Part shown: positions 52,658 through 61,371 of the stretch, piece by piece
Position numbering within the stretch: the stretch's first letter is position 1
How the letters are laid out: the number at the start of each line of letters is the position of its first letter
Source of the DNA: Ralstonia sp. A12
GTDB lineage: Bacteria; Pseudomonadota; Gammaproteobacteria; Burkholderiales; Burkholderiaceae
Assembly: GCF_000801955.1 (NCBI RefSeq)
Contig: NZ_JSZO01000016.1
Span: forward strand, 62,001 to 126,000
DNA length: 64,000 nt
Direction: 5' to 3'
Made by a program: the position numbers and the translations under genes
The notes under the pieces: model-generated
The model's database searches: none
What the model was told of the DNA's origin: nothing
Seen by the model: the letters and a program-made list of their open reading frames with translations, nothing else

Positions 52658-54072
52658 TGGGCTGGCCTGCGTCGCTCGCCAGCCGGCTGGTGCTGGCCTT
52701 CGTTGTGGTGGCTGCAGTCACGCTCACGGCAGCCGGCGCGTATCTGGACTACGCACTCAACGCCCAGTTGCGCGCCACCGACGATGCCATGCTGCTCGGC
52801 AAGATCACGCAACTGCGCCACCTGGCCAGCGAGGCAACCAGCGCAGACGATCTGACACGCAATGCGCACCGCTATACCGACGTGGTGTCGGGCCACGACG
52901 GGCTGATCCTGCGCATTGCCATGCCGGAAGGACGCACGCTGGTGGAAGTGAACCCCGAAGGCGAACAGGTGACGATGCCACGCGTGGTTCAGGCGACTGC
53001 GCCGCCAACGGAATCGTCCGTGCATACATGGACGTCCATGACGGGCATCACGTCTCGGGCGGTGGCGGCGGAGGCATGGCTTGGGCAAACGGGCACGAAG
53101 GTCATCGTGCTGGTGGCGCAGGATGGCGACAGCCGTGCCGCACTACTGGCCAACTACCAGCGGCACATCGTCTTTGCGGTGATTGGCGGTGTCGCTGCCG
53201 TGGCGCTGCTGAGCCTGTTGCTGGTGCGTAGCACATTGCGGGGCCTGGAACGCATCGGCCGGCAGGCGGCGGCAGTGGTGCCCAGCCAACTCGACACACG
53301 CCTCGCACTTGAGGGGGCGCCGCGCGAACTGGCGGACCTGATGGCCTCGCTCAACGCCATGCTCACGCGCTTGCAAGACGGCTTTGCGCGGCTCTCGCAG
53401 TTTTCGGCAGACCTGGCGCACGACTTCCGTACACCGCTGGCCAACCTGGTCGGTCAGACCGAGGTCACGCTCGCCCACCCGCGTACGGTGGAGGAGTACC
53501 GCAGCGTGCTCGAATCCAACCTGGAGGAATACGCGCGCCTGTCGCACATGATCGAAGACATGCTGTTTCTGGCACGCGCTGACCACGCGCGCGTGGCGCT
53601 GTCTGTGGCGCCGTTGGATGCGCGGCACGAGATTCAAGTGCTGGTGGACTACTTCGAGGCCGTGGCCGCCGATCGCGACATCGCCATCCACGTCACCGGC
53701 GATGCGCAGGTGCACGCAGACGCGACTCTGCTGCGCCGGGCGATCAACAACCTGCTGGACAACGCACTGCGCTACACGCCAACTGGCGAGCGCATCGACG
53801 TCGTGGTGGAGCACTTACCGCAGGAGATCGGCATTGCCGTGTGCAACCCGGGGCCGACCATTCCGGCCGCCAATCTGCCGCTGCTGTTCGAGCGGTTTTA
53901 CCGGGGCGACCCCTCACGGGCACAATCCGTGGCGCAATCGAGCCAGTCCACAGGGTTGGGACTGGCCATCGTGAAGACCATCATGGACCTGCACGGGGGT
54001 ACGGTGCAGGCCAGCAGCACGCCCGATGGATCAACCGGGCGGACTGAGTTCCGGCTGGTGTTTCCGGCTTAG
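52657..54072 (+). CDS. czcS: Heavy-metal sensor histidine kinase (CzcS/IrlS-like)
   Basis: A 471-residue inner-membrane kinase. TM1 is about residues 10-32, a periplasmic domain runs to about 165, TM2 about 168-188, then HAMP, the H-box DLAHDFRTPLANL (with Phe where many kinases have Leu), the N-box NNLLDNALRYTP and the G2 box STGLGLAIVKTIMDLHGG. The periplasmic domain is of the size seen in CzcS/CopS, which sense periplasmic metal. Its ATG overlaps the regulator stop (TGATG). With CzcR it should switch on the divergent efflux operon. Confidence 0.92.
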   Translation: MGWPASLASRLVLAFVVVAAVTLTAAGAYLDYALNAQLRATDDAMLLGKITQLRHLASEATSADDLTRNAHRYTDVVSGHDGLILRIAMPEGRTLVEVNPEGEQVTMPRVVQATAPPTESSVHTWTSMTGITSRAVAAEAWLGQTGTKVIVLVAQDGDSRAALLANYQRHIVFAVIGGVAAVALLSLLLVRSTLRGLERIGRQAAAVVPSQLDTRLALEGAPRELADLMASLNAMLTRLQDGFARLSQFSADLAHDFRTPLANLVGQTEVTLAHPRTVEEYRSVLESNLEEYARLSHMIEDMLFLARADHARVALSVAPLDARHEIQVLVDYFEAVAADRDIAIHVTGDAQVHADATLLRRAINNLLDNALRYTPTGERIDVVVEHLPQEIGIAVCNPGPTIPAANLPLLFERFYRGDPSRAQSVAQSSQSTGLGLAIVKTIMDLHGGTVQASSTPDGSTGRTEFRLVFPA

Positions 54073-54077
54073 TACCC

Positions 54078-54440
54078 TCAGGTACCAATCCGCAGAGCCG
54101 ACGGTGTACGCGTGGCATCACGCCCGTCGTCGCGCAGAACCTGCCGATAGGCGGCGGCCACCAGCTGGCCAATGAAGCGCAGCAGACGGCGCGGCGCGTT
54201 GATGTCTTCTGTTACGGCAAAGCGCGCCGCCACACCGTCTACGGGGTCGCCGGAGAGCCAGAAGCGCACCCCCGCCGGTACGTCAATCGATTGGCCGGGC
54301 TTGAGCCAGATGTCCTGCAACTGGTGCTCTTGCGTGACCCACAGCAACCCGGCTTGTGCGGCGATGGTTTGGGTCCGTGCCGACCGCCAGCTCACCGGCA
54401 CGCCCGGCCGGTCCAGTTCGAAGATCCTGATTTCGCGCAT
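54078..54440 (-). CDS. DUF2917-domain protein
   Basis: A 120-residue protein. The DUF2917 part is residues 1-75: REIRIFELDRPGVPVSWRS, then GLLWVTQEHQLQDIWLKPGQSIDVPAG and VRFWLSG, a small cupin-like beta domain common in Burkholderiales. The rest is a basic tail. AAGGAG is eight bases before the ATG. Function of the family is unknown. The gene is divergent from yddG, with a repeated GAACAGTT element between them, and convergent with the kinase gene, five bases away. Confidence 0.83.
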   Translation of the reverse strand: MREIRIFELDRPGVPVSWRSARTQTIAAQAGLLWVTQEHQLQDIWLKPGQSIDVPAGVRFWLSGDPVDGVAARFAVTEDINAPRRLLRFIGQLVAAAYRQVLRDDGRDATRTPSALRIGT

Positions 54441-54783
54441 GATGGAGACTCCTTGTGCCGGGGTTCGTGGTGGATTTATTAGATAGTGGGCACTGCTGGT
54501 CGGCACAACCCCATCTTGCGCGGCGCATCAAGGCATTGACATGAACAGTTGTGAACAGTTTTGCTGAACTGTTCAGCATCTTTCACGAACACTTCAGATC
54601 ACGGCCGGGGCCTGCGGGTCCGATTGTTAAACTGGCCGCCCATCGCCCCTTTGCCCATCAAGCTTCCCCGTGGATACCCTACCGTTTCGGCCAGGGCCGC
54701 GTCCGGCTGGTCAGGGTGGAACGGGGTGTGGTAGGTATAGACAGTATTGACTTCAGATCGAGCAATCCGTGCAGGCAAGCGTT
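54441..54783. other. 343-bp divergent intergenic region
   Basis: It separates DUF2917 (minus) from yddG (plus) and carries the GAACAGTT element at 54543-54574. A TTGACTT hexamer near 54747 and AT-rich TATAGACAG near 54737 are the only promoter-like words I noticed near yddG. No small gene is supported. Confidence 0.45.
54543..54574. promoter_or_regulatory. Three-copy GAACAGTT operator-like element
   Basis: GAACAGTT stands at 54543-54550 and 54553-54560 (10 bp apart) and as the inverted copy AACTGTTC at 54567-54574. The middle and last copies form a perfect inverted repeat around TTGCTG. It lies in the divergent DUF2917/yddG region about 100 bp upstream of DUF2917, a likely binding site for an unidentified regulator. 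Confidence 0.55.
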
Positions 54784-55728
54784 ATGCAAAGCAAAAGTAA
54801 GGCAACACTCATCGGGCTCATCGCGGTGTTGCTATGGAGTTCGATCGTTGGCTTGATCCGCGGTGTCAGCCAGAACCTGGGGGCGGTGGGCGGCGCCGCC
54901 ATGATCTATACGGTGGCGTCGGTGCTGCTGGTGTTCTCGGTGGGCCTTGGCAACCTGAAGACCTTTCCCCGGCGCTATCTGTTGTGGGGCAGCCTGCTGT
55001 TCGTGTCCTACGAGCTGTGCCTGTCGCTGTCGATCGGCTATGCCAACAGCGGCCGGCAGGCGATCGAGGTGGGGATGGTCAACTACCTCTGGCCGACGTT
55101 CACGATGCTGTCGGCCATTGCATTCAACAAGCAGCGGGCGAATGCCCTGATCGTGCCGGGCGCGTTGGTCTCCATCCTGGGGATCTGCCTGGTGCTCGGC
55201 GGCGACCAGGGGCTGGATATTGCCGGCATGGCCGCGAACGTGAAGGACAACCCGCTCAGCTACGGATTAGCCTTTGCGGGGGCGGTGATCTGGGCGGCGT
55301 ACTGCACAGTCACCGCCCGCATTGCCGAGGGCAAGAACGGCGTCACGCTGTTCTTCATGCTGACGGCGCTCACCCTGTGGATCAAATTCTTCGCCACGGG
55401 CGGCGGCGCGATGCACTTCAGCGTCTCGGCGGTCATCTACCTTGCGCTGGCGGCGTCCGCCATGGGGTTCGGTTATGCGGCCTGGAACGTCGGCATCCTG
55501 CACGGCAACGTCACGGTGCTGGCGGGTGCGTCGTACTTCATCCCCGTGTTTTCTGCGGCGCTGGCGGCCACGCTGCTGCATGCCCCGCTGTCGTTCGCGT
55601 TCTGGAAAGGCGCGTCGATAGTGGTGGCAGGGTCGATCCTGTGCTGGCTCGCTACGCGTGGGCGGCGCGCAAAGGCACCGTCCACGCCAAAGCCATCACA
55701 CGAGCAACAGAGCGCCCACGGACAGTGA
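54784..55728 (+). CDS. yddG: Aromatic amino acid exporter YddG (EamA/DMT family)
   Basis: A 314-residue inner-membrane exporter with ten helices. The N-terminus, KATLIGLIAVLLWSSIVGLIRGVS, and the following LGAVGGAAMIYTVASVLLVFSVG closely follow E. coli YddG, and YELCLSLSIGYANSGRQAIEVGMVNYLWPT continues the match. YddG exports Phe, Tyr, Trp and some other compounds and is the structural model of the DMT superfamily. ATG at 54784 is taken; a GTG five codons earlier is possible. It has a longer polar C-terminal tail than E. coli. It is single, divergent from DUF2917 and convergent with the M20 peptidase gene. Confidence 0.88.
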   Translation: MQSKSKATLIGLIAVLLWSSIVGLIRGVSQNLGAVGGAAMIYTVASVLLVFSVGLGNLKTFPRRYLLWGSLLFVSYELCLSLSIGYANSGRQAIEVGMVNYLWPTFTMLSAIAFNKQRANALIVPGALVSILGICLVLGGDQGLDIAGMAANVKDNPLSYGLAFAGAVIWAAYCTVTARIAEGKNGVTLFFMLTALTLWIKFFATGGGAMHFSVSAVIYLALAASAMGFGYAAWNVGILHGNVTVLAGASYFIPVFSAALAATLLHAPLSFAFWKGASIVVAGSILCWLATRGRRAKAPSTPKPSHEQQSAHGQ

Positions 55729-55765
55729 GCGCTGAGCCGGTGCTCGTGCCTGAACGGCCTGCGCT

Positions 55766-57277
55766 TCAGCCCGCCGCCTGCTGCACCAGCCGGTGGTAGA
55801 AGCGGATCAGCTCGACCAGGTTGGCCTCGGTAATCCGCTCATTCGTGCCATGAAAGCGCGGCAGGTCTTCCGGCTTGGCGCGCACCGGTGAGAAGCGATA
55901 CACGTGGTCGGCAATGCCGATCATGTGACGCGAATCCGTTGCACCGATCATCAGCCCCGGCGCCACCACCGTGCCCGGAAACAGCTCACGCACCGTCTTG
56001 TTGATCAACTGATACGACGTCGATTGCGTGGGCGACACGGGCGACGCTTCGCTCACGCCGGGCAAGGGGCTCAGCTCGAACTTGCCAGCGGGCGCAGCGG
56101 CCTTGGCGGCACTCTCCACGTGCTCGGTCACCGATGCCACGGTATCGCCCGGCAGCAGGCGGAAATTGACGATGGCTTCAGCGCGGCCGGGCAGCACGTT
56201 GTCTTTGTTGCCGGCCTGGATAACGGTCAACGCCGTGGTGGTGCGCAGCATGGCGTTGGAACTGGCAGATGCCTCCAACTGTTTCTGCACCATCGGGCCG
56301 AACAGCCACAGGTTAGACAGCGCGACACGGCTGAAGCCTTGCATCTCAGGCGCCAGTGTCTGGAACATCTCTTGCGCCACGCCACGAATGCCGGCGGGCA
56401 GTTGATCGTCGTCCAGACGCTTGAGCGCGGCACTCATCATGGCAATGGCGCTCTGGCCATGCGGCGGCGGCATCGACGAATGCCCCGGCGTGGCCGACAC
56501 CTTGAGCTGCATCGACAGGAAGCCCTTCTCCGCCACGCCGATCAGCGCCGCCGGCTTGGTCAGCCCCGGCAGCACACCTTCGGTAATCAGCAGCCCTTCA
56601 TCAATCACGAAATCGAGGCGCTCGCCGCGCGACTTGAGCAGCGCGGCAATCTGCTTCGCACCACGGTCGCCACCCACTTCCTCATCCGCACCAAAGGCCA
56701 GATGGATGGTGCGGCGCGGCTTGAAGCCGCTGGCGGCCAGCAATTCGATGGCCTCCATCTGCGAGATCAGGTTGCCCTTGTCGTCCCACGCGCCACGGCC
56801 CCAGACCATACCGTCCTTCACCACGCCGTCGAAGGGCGGTTGAGTCCAGTCGCCTTCCGTGCCAGGGGCGATGGGGACGACGTCCTGGTGCGCCATCAGC
56901 ATGATCGGCGACAATGACGGATCAGAGCCCTTCCAGGTGTAGAGCAGCGCGAAGTCCCCAACCTGCTCGCGCTGCAGCGCCGCATGCGCCTTGGGGTAGC
57001 GCGCTTCGAGCATCGCGTGCAGTTGGCGGAACTGGTCGGCATTCAACTGCGCGTCGGTGGCGCTGGATACGGTGCGCGCACGCACGGCCTCGGCCAGGTG
57101 CGCCGCAGCCGCCGGGCCATCCACAGCCACCGGCGTGACAGCAGGTACATCGAGCTGGCGCGAACTGTGCCGCCACGTATTAAAGGCCACGTAGGCCGCC
57201 AACACCACCACCACTGCGATGACGAGCCGCAACAGCCGCCCGATCACCGCACCACGACGCTTGAACGACGCTTTCAT
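55766..57277 (-). CDS. M20-family peptidase, membrane-anchored (CPS1/PM20D1-like)
   Basis: A 503-residue metallopeptidase. An N-terminal helix (about residues 12-32) anchors or exports it. Metal and catalytic motifs are LMAHQDVVPI, AWDDKGNLISQ, AFGADEEVGGDRGA and the later ATDSRHM. These place it with carboxypeptidase S / PM20D1-type M20 enzymes, which split or join N-acyl amino acids or small peptides. The ATG at 57277 has AAGGAG upstream. It differs from the cytoplasmic M20D amidohydrolase at 17357. It is monocistronic. Physiological substrate unknown. Confidence 0.88.
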   Translation of the reverse strand: MKASFKRRGAVIGRLLRLVIAVVVVLAAYVAFNTWRHSSRQLDVPAVTPVAVDGPAAAAHLAEAVRARTVSSATDAQLNADQFRQLHAMLEARYPKAHAALQREQVGDFALLYTWKGSDPSLSPIMLMAHQDVVPIAPGTEGDWTQPPFDGVVKDGMVWGRGAWDDKGNLISQMEAIELLAASGFKPRRTIHLAFGADEEVGGDRGAKQIAALLKSRGERLDFVIDEGLLITEGVLPGLTKPAALIGVAEKGFLSMQLKVSATPGHSSMPPPHGQSAIAMMSAALKRLDDDQLPAGIRGVAQEMFQTLAPEMQGFSRVALSNLWLFGPMVQKQLEASASSNAMLRTTTALTVIQAGNKDNVLPGRAEAIVNFRLLPGDTVASVTEHVESAAKAAAPAGKFELSPLPGVSEASPVSPTQSTSYQLINKTVRELFPGTVVAPGLMIGATDSRHMIGIADHVYRFSPVRAKPEDLPRFHGTNERITEANLVELIRFYHRLVQQAAG

Positions 57278-57400
57278 TGGGTCTCCGCTCCTTGAAGGTG
57301 AACAGCCTTCGCCCGGCATGCGTGCACCGGACGTAAGGCGCCAGTATCGCCGGAGTCGCGTGCGTTCGGGGCGGTTCCGAATACGCCTTCAAAACGGAAA

Positions 57401-57433
57401 GGGCCGGTTCCCCTTTTTCAGGGAACCAGCCCC
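57401..57433. terminator. Bidirectional hairpin terminator between the M20 peptidase promoter region and the chemoreceptor
   Basis: GGGCCGGTTCCC (57401-57412) and GGGAACCAGCCC (57421-57432) pair with one mismatch around an 8-base loop. On the minus strand TTTCCGTTTTG follows. It lies 31 bp beyond the stop of the chemoreceptor gene and should end its transcript. Confidence 0.65.
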
Positions 57434-57463
57434 GTTTTCGGGCCGTTGCAACCGCTGGAGCTG

Positions 57464-59158
57464 TCAGCCCAGCACAGCCGCCCGGTCAATGCGGAACACC
57501 GACACCACCTGCTTGAGCCCCTGGCTCTGCTCTTCCAGCGAATGCGCGGCCGCCGCGGCCTGCTCGACCAGTGCGGCGTTCTGCTGCGTCATTTCGTCCA
57601 TCTGGCTCACGGCCAGGTTGACTTGGTCGATGCCGGAACTCTGCTCGTGCGATGCCGCTGCAATCTCGCCCATCAGGTCGGTCACACGCTTGATGGCCTG
57701 GCCGACCTCGGCCATGGTGTTGCCGGCCTCGCCCACCAGCTTTGCGCCCGACTGCACACCGTGTGCAGATTCCTCGATCAGTGCCTTGATCTCCTTGGCG
57801 GCGGACGACGAACGCTGTGCCAAGCTGCGCACCTCGCTGGCAACCACCGCAAAGCCGCGCCCCTGCTCGCCAGCGCGTGCGGCTTCCACCGCTGCGTTGA
57901 GTGCGAGGATGTTGGTCTGGAAAGCAATGCCTTCAATGAGCGCGGTGATCTCGGCAATCTTGCGCGAGCCATTCTCGATCTCGCCCATGGTCTGCACGAC
58001 CTTGCCGACCACCTCGTTGCCCTGCGCTGCCACCTCCGATGCCGTGTTGGCCAGCGCGCTCGCCTGCTTGGCGTTCTCAGCGTTCTGGCGCACAGCGGTG
58101 GTGAGTTCTTCCATGCTGGCGGCGGTTTCTTCCAGCGACGAAGCCTGCTCTTCCGTGCGTGAAGACAGATCCAGATTGCCCGCCGCGATCTGGCTGGTGG
58201 CCGAGCTGATCGACTCTGCCTTCACCAGCACGCCGCCCACCGTGCGTACCAGGGCTTGCTGCATGGTGCGCAGGCTGTTAATCATGACGCCCATCTCGCC
58301 GCTGACCTGCAACTCGATGTGCCGTTGCAGATCACCGCCGGCAATGTGTGAAAACTCGTCGATGGCCGCATCGAGCGGGCCCATGATGGCGCGATAGGTC
58401 TGCCACAGCATGGCGGCCAGCACCAGCATCGACACCGCCAGCAGCACGTAGATCACCTGCCCCAGGCGCTCGGAGCGTTGCCACGCGGCAGCGACCTGCT
58501 TGGCGGTGCGCTCGTCGAGCATGGCGAAGAACTCGTCCACCGGCCGCATGATCTTCGCCTTGTTGACGTGGTACGTGCGGTCATGCATCAGCTTGCGTGC
58601 CATCTCCAGATCCGGCGTGCCGGTCTTGGTGAAGCCACCCTTGCCGTCATCAAACTTGCCTTTGACGGCGTTCATGGCGATGACTTCGGTGTTGACCAGC
58701 GCATCGGAGTTGCGCTTGGCCTCTTCCAGCTTTTCCATTTCGGCGTCGGTAAAACCGGCCTGCTTCATCAGCGTGATAAGCGGCGCGGTTTCGCCGTCGG
58801 GGCGTGGCGCTTTGTCGTCGGCAGCCACGAAGTCCCAGTAGATGCGCTCGTAGTGCTGCGGGCGGGCGCGCTTGCCGTCACGAATGTCGAGAATGGCCAG
58901 GTACTGCTGTTCGTAGCGTTCGTCACCGGTGACGACGTAGGTACGGGCCAGCCGTGTGAGGTCGTCGGAGCTCTGGCGCAATTCGGTGGCCAGCTGGTTG
59001 GCTCGGTAGCGGTTTTCGTGTGCCTTGTTGAGGGCGTCTCGGCTGTTGTTCAACGCCATGACCGTCGCCACGATCATGGCCATCAAAATGGCGAAAATTC
59101 CCGACAACAGCATGAACCGTTGCCGGATGGAAAATCCGCGTGCGCGTGCCTTGCTCAT
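57464..59158 (-). CDS. Methyl-accepting chemotaxis protein
   Basis: A 564-residue chemoreceptor. TM1 is about residues 12-32, a periplasmic helical domain of about 200 residues (30-235) follows, TM2 is about 238-258, then HAMP and the signalling domain with the conserved tip ([32 protein letters not shown]). Unlike the receptor at 37676 it ends soon after the coiled coil (RIDRAAVLG) and has no tether pentapeptide. The periplasmic domain is larger than the Tar type and contains DGKRARPQHYERIYWDF, so the ligand class differs. A sigma-28 promoter is likely at 59255-59281. Probably monocistronic. Confidence 0.91.
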   Translation of the reverse strand: MSKARARGFSIRQRFMLLSGIFAILMAMIVATVMALNNSRDALNKAHENRYRANQLATELRQSSDDLTRLARTYVVTGDERYEQQYLAILDIRDGKRARPQHYERIYWDFVAADDKAPRPDGETAPLITLMKQAGFTDAEMEKLEEAKRNSDALVNTEVIAMNAVKGKFDDGKGGFTKTGTPDLEMARKLMHDRTYHVNKAKIMRPVDEFFAMLDERTAKQVAAAWQRSERLGQVIYVLLAVSMLVLAAMLWQTYRAIMGPLDAAIDEFSHIAGGDLQRHIELQVSGEMGVMINSLRTMQQALVRTVGGVLVKAESISSATSQIAAGNLDLSSRTEEQASSLEETAASMEELTTAVRQNAENAKQASALANTASEVAAQGNEVVGKVVQTMGEIENGSRKIAEITALIEGIAFQTNILALNAAVEAARAGEQGRGFAVVASEVRSLAQRSSSAAKEIKALIEESAHGVQSGAKLVGEAGNTMAEVGQAIKRVTDLMGEIAAASHEQSSGIDQVNLAVSQMDEMTQQNAALVEQAAAAAHSLEEQSQGLKQVVSVFRIDRAAVLG

Positions 59159-59462
59159 TTGCAGTCCTTGTCTTCCCCAAAATCAAAACGCTGTCGCGCG
59201 ATCTTTCCGTCATGCACATCGGACGAAAGCTTGGGCGCGGCAGTCCGGACGAGCCAAACGGCAAGCCCGGTGCGGGCTTTAGGTCGATCAGGGTATGTAC
59301 GGCCACCAAGTTGCGAAGTCGCGCCTCGGCCGGCAGGAAGCAAGCGATTGCGTTGCGGATGCGTCACCAACGCGGGCTGGCACGCATGTGAAATGGAAAT
59401 CTCCGAGGTTCAATATCGCTTTTGGTGAGCCCGATAATCTGGGCGGGCGCGTGAACATAATC
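59159..59462. other. Intergenic region upstream of the chemoreceptor
   Basis: Apart from the sigma-28-like promoter (59255-59281) nothing is supported here. The GATAAT-like word near 59431 faces right, where there is no gene. Short open frames on both strands lack ribosome sites. Confidence 0.45.
59255..59281 (-). promoter_or_regulatory. Candidate sigma-28 (FliA) promoter for the chemoreceptor
   Basis: On the minus strand TAAA (59281-59278) is followed after exactly 15 bases by GCCGTTTG (59262-59255). The flagellar consensus is TAAA-N15-GCCGATAA; the -35 and spacing are exact and the GCCG core matches, with three differences in the second half. It is 97 bp upstream of the start codon. Confidence 0.5.
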
Positions 59463-59504
59463 ACCAGAAAAAAAGCCGGCCCAATGCATATGCATTAGGC
59501 CGGC
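59463..59504 (-). terminator. Strong intrinsic terminator of the encapsulin operon
   Basis: The arms 59475-59489 and 59490-59504 pair over 15 bases with one mismatch (GCCGGCC...AATGCAT / ATGCATT...GGCCGGC). Read on the minus strand, the stem is followed by eight T residues (59474-59467). It is 32 bp beyond the cysteine desulfurase stop. Confidence 0.88.
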
Positions 59505-59535
59505 CGTACCTCTCTTCCGCAGATGGGTTTATCGC

Positions 59536-61371
59536 TCAACGCCGCGCCAGCGCGCTCACCACGCGCACCAACTCGTCCACCTCCTCGCACGTGTTGTAGA
59601 ACGCCAGCGATGGCCGCACAGTGGCTTCCACACCAAAGCGCCGCAGGATCGGCTGCGCGCAATGGTGACCGGAGCGCACCGCAATGCCCTCTCGGTTGAG
59701 CGCGGCCCCCACCTCTTCCGTGCGATACCCGGCCAACGTGAACGACAGCACGCTCGCCTTGTTGGCCGCCGTACCGATCAGCCGCAAGCCCGGGATACGC
59801 GACAACCCGTGCGTGGCGTACACCAGCAGGTCGTGCTCATAGCGCGCGATGCTCTCCAGGCCGATGCGCTCGACGTAGTCGAGTGCAGCACCCAGCCCCA
59901 CCGCGTCGGCGATGTTGCCGGTACCGGCCTCGAAGCGCGCGGGCGCGGGCTGGTACAGCGTCTTCTCGAACGTCACATCGGCAATCATGTTGCCGCCGCC
60001 CTGCCACGGCGGCAGCGTGTCGAGCAGATCCTGCTTGCCGTACACCACGCCAATGCCCGTCGGCCCGAAGACCTTGTGACCGGAGAACACGTAGAAGTCC
60101 GCATCCAGCGCCTGCACATTCACCCGCAGGTGCGACACCGCCTGCGCGCCATCCACCAGCACGCGCGCACCTGCCGCATGCGCCAGCGCGATGATCTCCT
60201 GCACCGGCGTGACCGTGCCCAGCGCGTTCGACACCTGCGTGACAGACACCAGCTTCGTCCGGCTGCTGAGCAACTTGCGGTACTCGTCCAGCAGGATCTG
60301 GCCGCTGTCGTCCACCGGAATCACGCGGATGCGCGCGCCCACCTGCGCGGCAAGCTGCTGCCACGGCACGATGTTGGCGTGGTGCTCCAGGTGCGAAACG
60401 ATGATCTCGTCACCCGCGCCGATGTGCTGGCGGCCGAACGTCTGCGCAATGAGGTTGATCGCCTCCGTCGCACCGCGCACGAAGATGATCTCGCTGGCCG
60501 ACCGCGCACCAAGGAAGCGTGCAACCTTGTCGCGTGCGCCCTCGTAGGCATCGGTGGCACGCGCGGCCAGCGCATGCGCTGCACGGTGGATGTTGGAGTT
60601 CTCGTGCGCGTAGAAATACGCCAACCGGTCGATCACGGCCTGCGGCTTGTGCGTGGTGGCCGCGTTGTCCAGCCAGATCAGCGGCCGGCCGTTCACGCGC
60701 TCGGCCAGGATCGGGAAGTCCCGTCGCACGGCCTGTACGTCGAACGTGCTGGCGCGATGTGGCTGGTGACTGGTGTCACGCGGCGCTTCCAGCGTGGGCG
60801 GTGTGAGGAAGTAGAACTGCCCCGCCTGCACCGCACCGCCCGGTTGCTGCAAGGCACTCGGCCCGGCAGGCGGCGTGCCGGCGGCACCGTCAACCAGCCG
60901 CGCCAAGGCGTCAGTGCCCGGTAGGTGGAACGGTTGCGCGGTAACACGATCGTCCGGCGCGCCGGCTTCCGTTGCCGCCACCCCCGCATGCGGCACGGCC
61001 GACTGGTAACCACTCGCCTCACCCAGGAAGTAGTACGGCGAACCGGGTGCCGAAACCGGGTGCGCAGGCGTGGGTTGACCATGACCGGATACCGCCTGCG
61101 GCAGCGCTGCCGCGTACTGCGTCGGCACACCCAGCACGGGCACAGGCGACACAGCGGGCGTGGCTTGCGCGGTGGGCAACGGGCTCAACTGCGGCGCGGC
61201 ACCCACGGGCGCCGGGTCGATCTCAGGCTCAGCCCCCGGCAACGTGGCGAAGAACGCGTTGGCCAATTGCGTCAGCGCAGCCACATCCGGCAAACCCGCG
61301 GGCACCTCTGCCACCGGCAACACCAGGCCGCTCACACCGGCCGGGTTACTTGTAGGTGTCGGGGTAGTCAT
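59536..61371 (-). CDS. Encapsulin cargo cysteine desulfurase (SufS-like) with long disordered N-terminal extension
   Basis: A 611-residue protein. Residues about 222-611 are a type II cysteine desulfurase: LDNAATTHKPQ at 235-245, SHLEHHANIVPW, the pyridoxal-phosphate Lys433 in SGHKVFGPTG, and the active Cys571 in RSGHHCAQP. It takes sulfur from L-cysteine as a persulfide, leaving alanine. Residues 1-210 are Pro/Ala/Gly-rich and probably disordered, with short hydrophobic islands: LTQLANAFFATLPG (33-46), YYFLGEASGY (113-122), and FYFLTPPTLE (186-195). In family 2A encapsulins such an extension directs the enzyme into the shell. The start (61371) overlaps the shell gene by 26 bp, though a start at 61413 cannot be excluded. 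Last gene of the operon. Confidence 0.92.
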   Translation of the reverse strand: MTTPTPTSNPAGVSGLVLPVAEVPAGLPDVAALTQLANAFFATLPGAEPEIDPAPVGAAPQLSPLPTAQATPAVSPVPVLGVPTQYAAALPQAVSGHGQPTPAHPVSAPGSPYYFLGEASGYQSAVPHAGVAATEAGAPDDRVTAQPFHLPGTDALARLVDGAAGTPPAGPSALQQPGGAVQAGQFYFLTPPTLEAPRDTSHQPHRASTFDVQAVRRDFPILAERVNGRPLIWLDNAATTHKPQAVIDRLAYFYAHENSNIHRAAHALAARATDAYEGARDKVARFLGARSASEIIFVRGATEAINLIAQTFGRQHIGAGDEIIVSHLEHHANIVPWQQLAAQVGARIRVIPVDDSGQILLDEYRKLLSSRTKLVSVTQVSNALGTVTPVQEIIALAHAAGARVLVDGAQAVSHLRVNVQALDADFYVFSGHKVFGPTGIGVVYGKQDLLDTLPPWQGGGNMIADVTFEKTLYQPAPARFEAGTGNIADAVGLGAALDYVERIGLESIARYEHDLLVYATHGLSRIPGLRLIGTAANKASVLSFTLAGYRTEEVGAALNREGIAVRSGHHCAQPILRRFGVEATVRPSLAFYNTCEEVDELVRVVSALARR

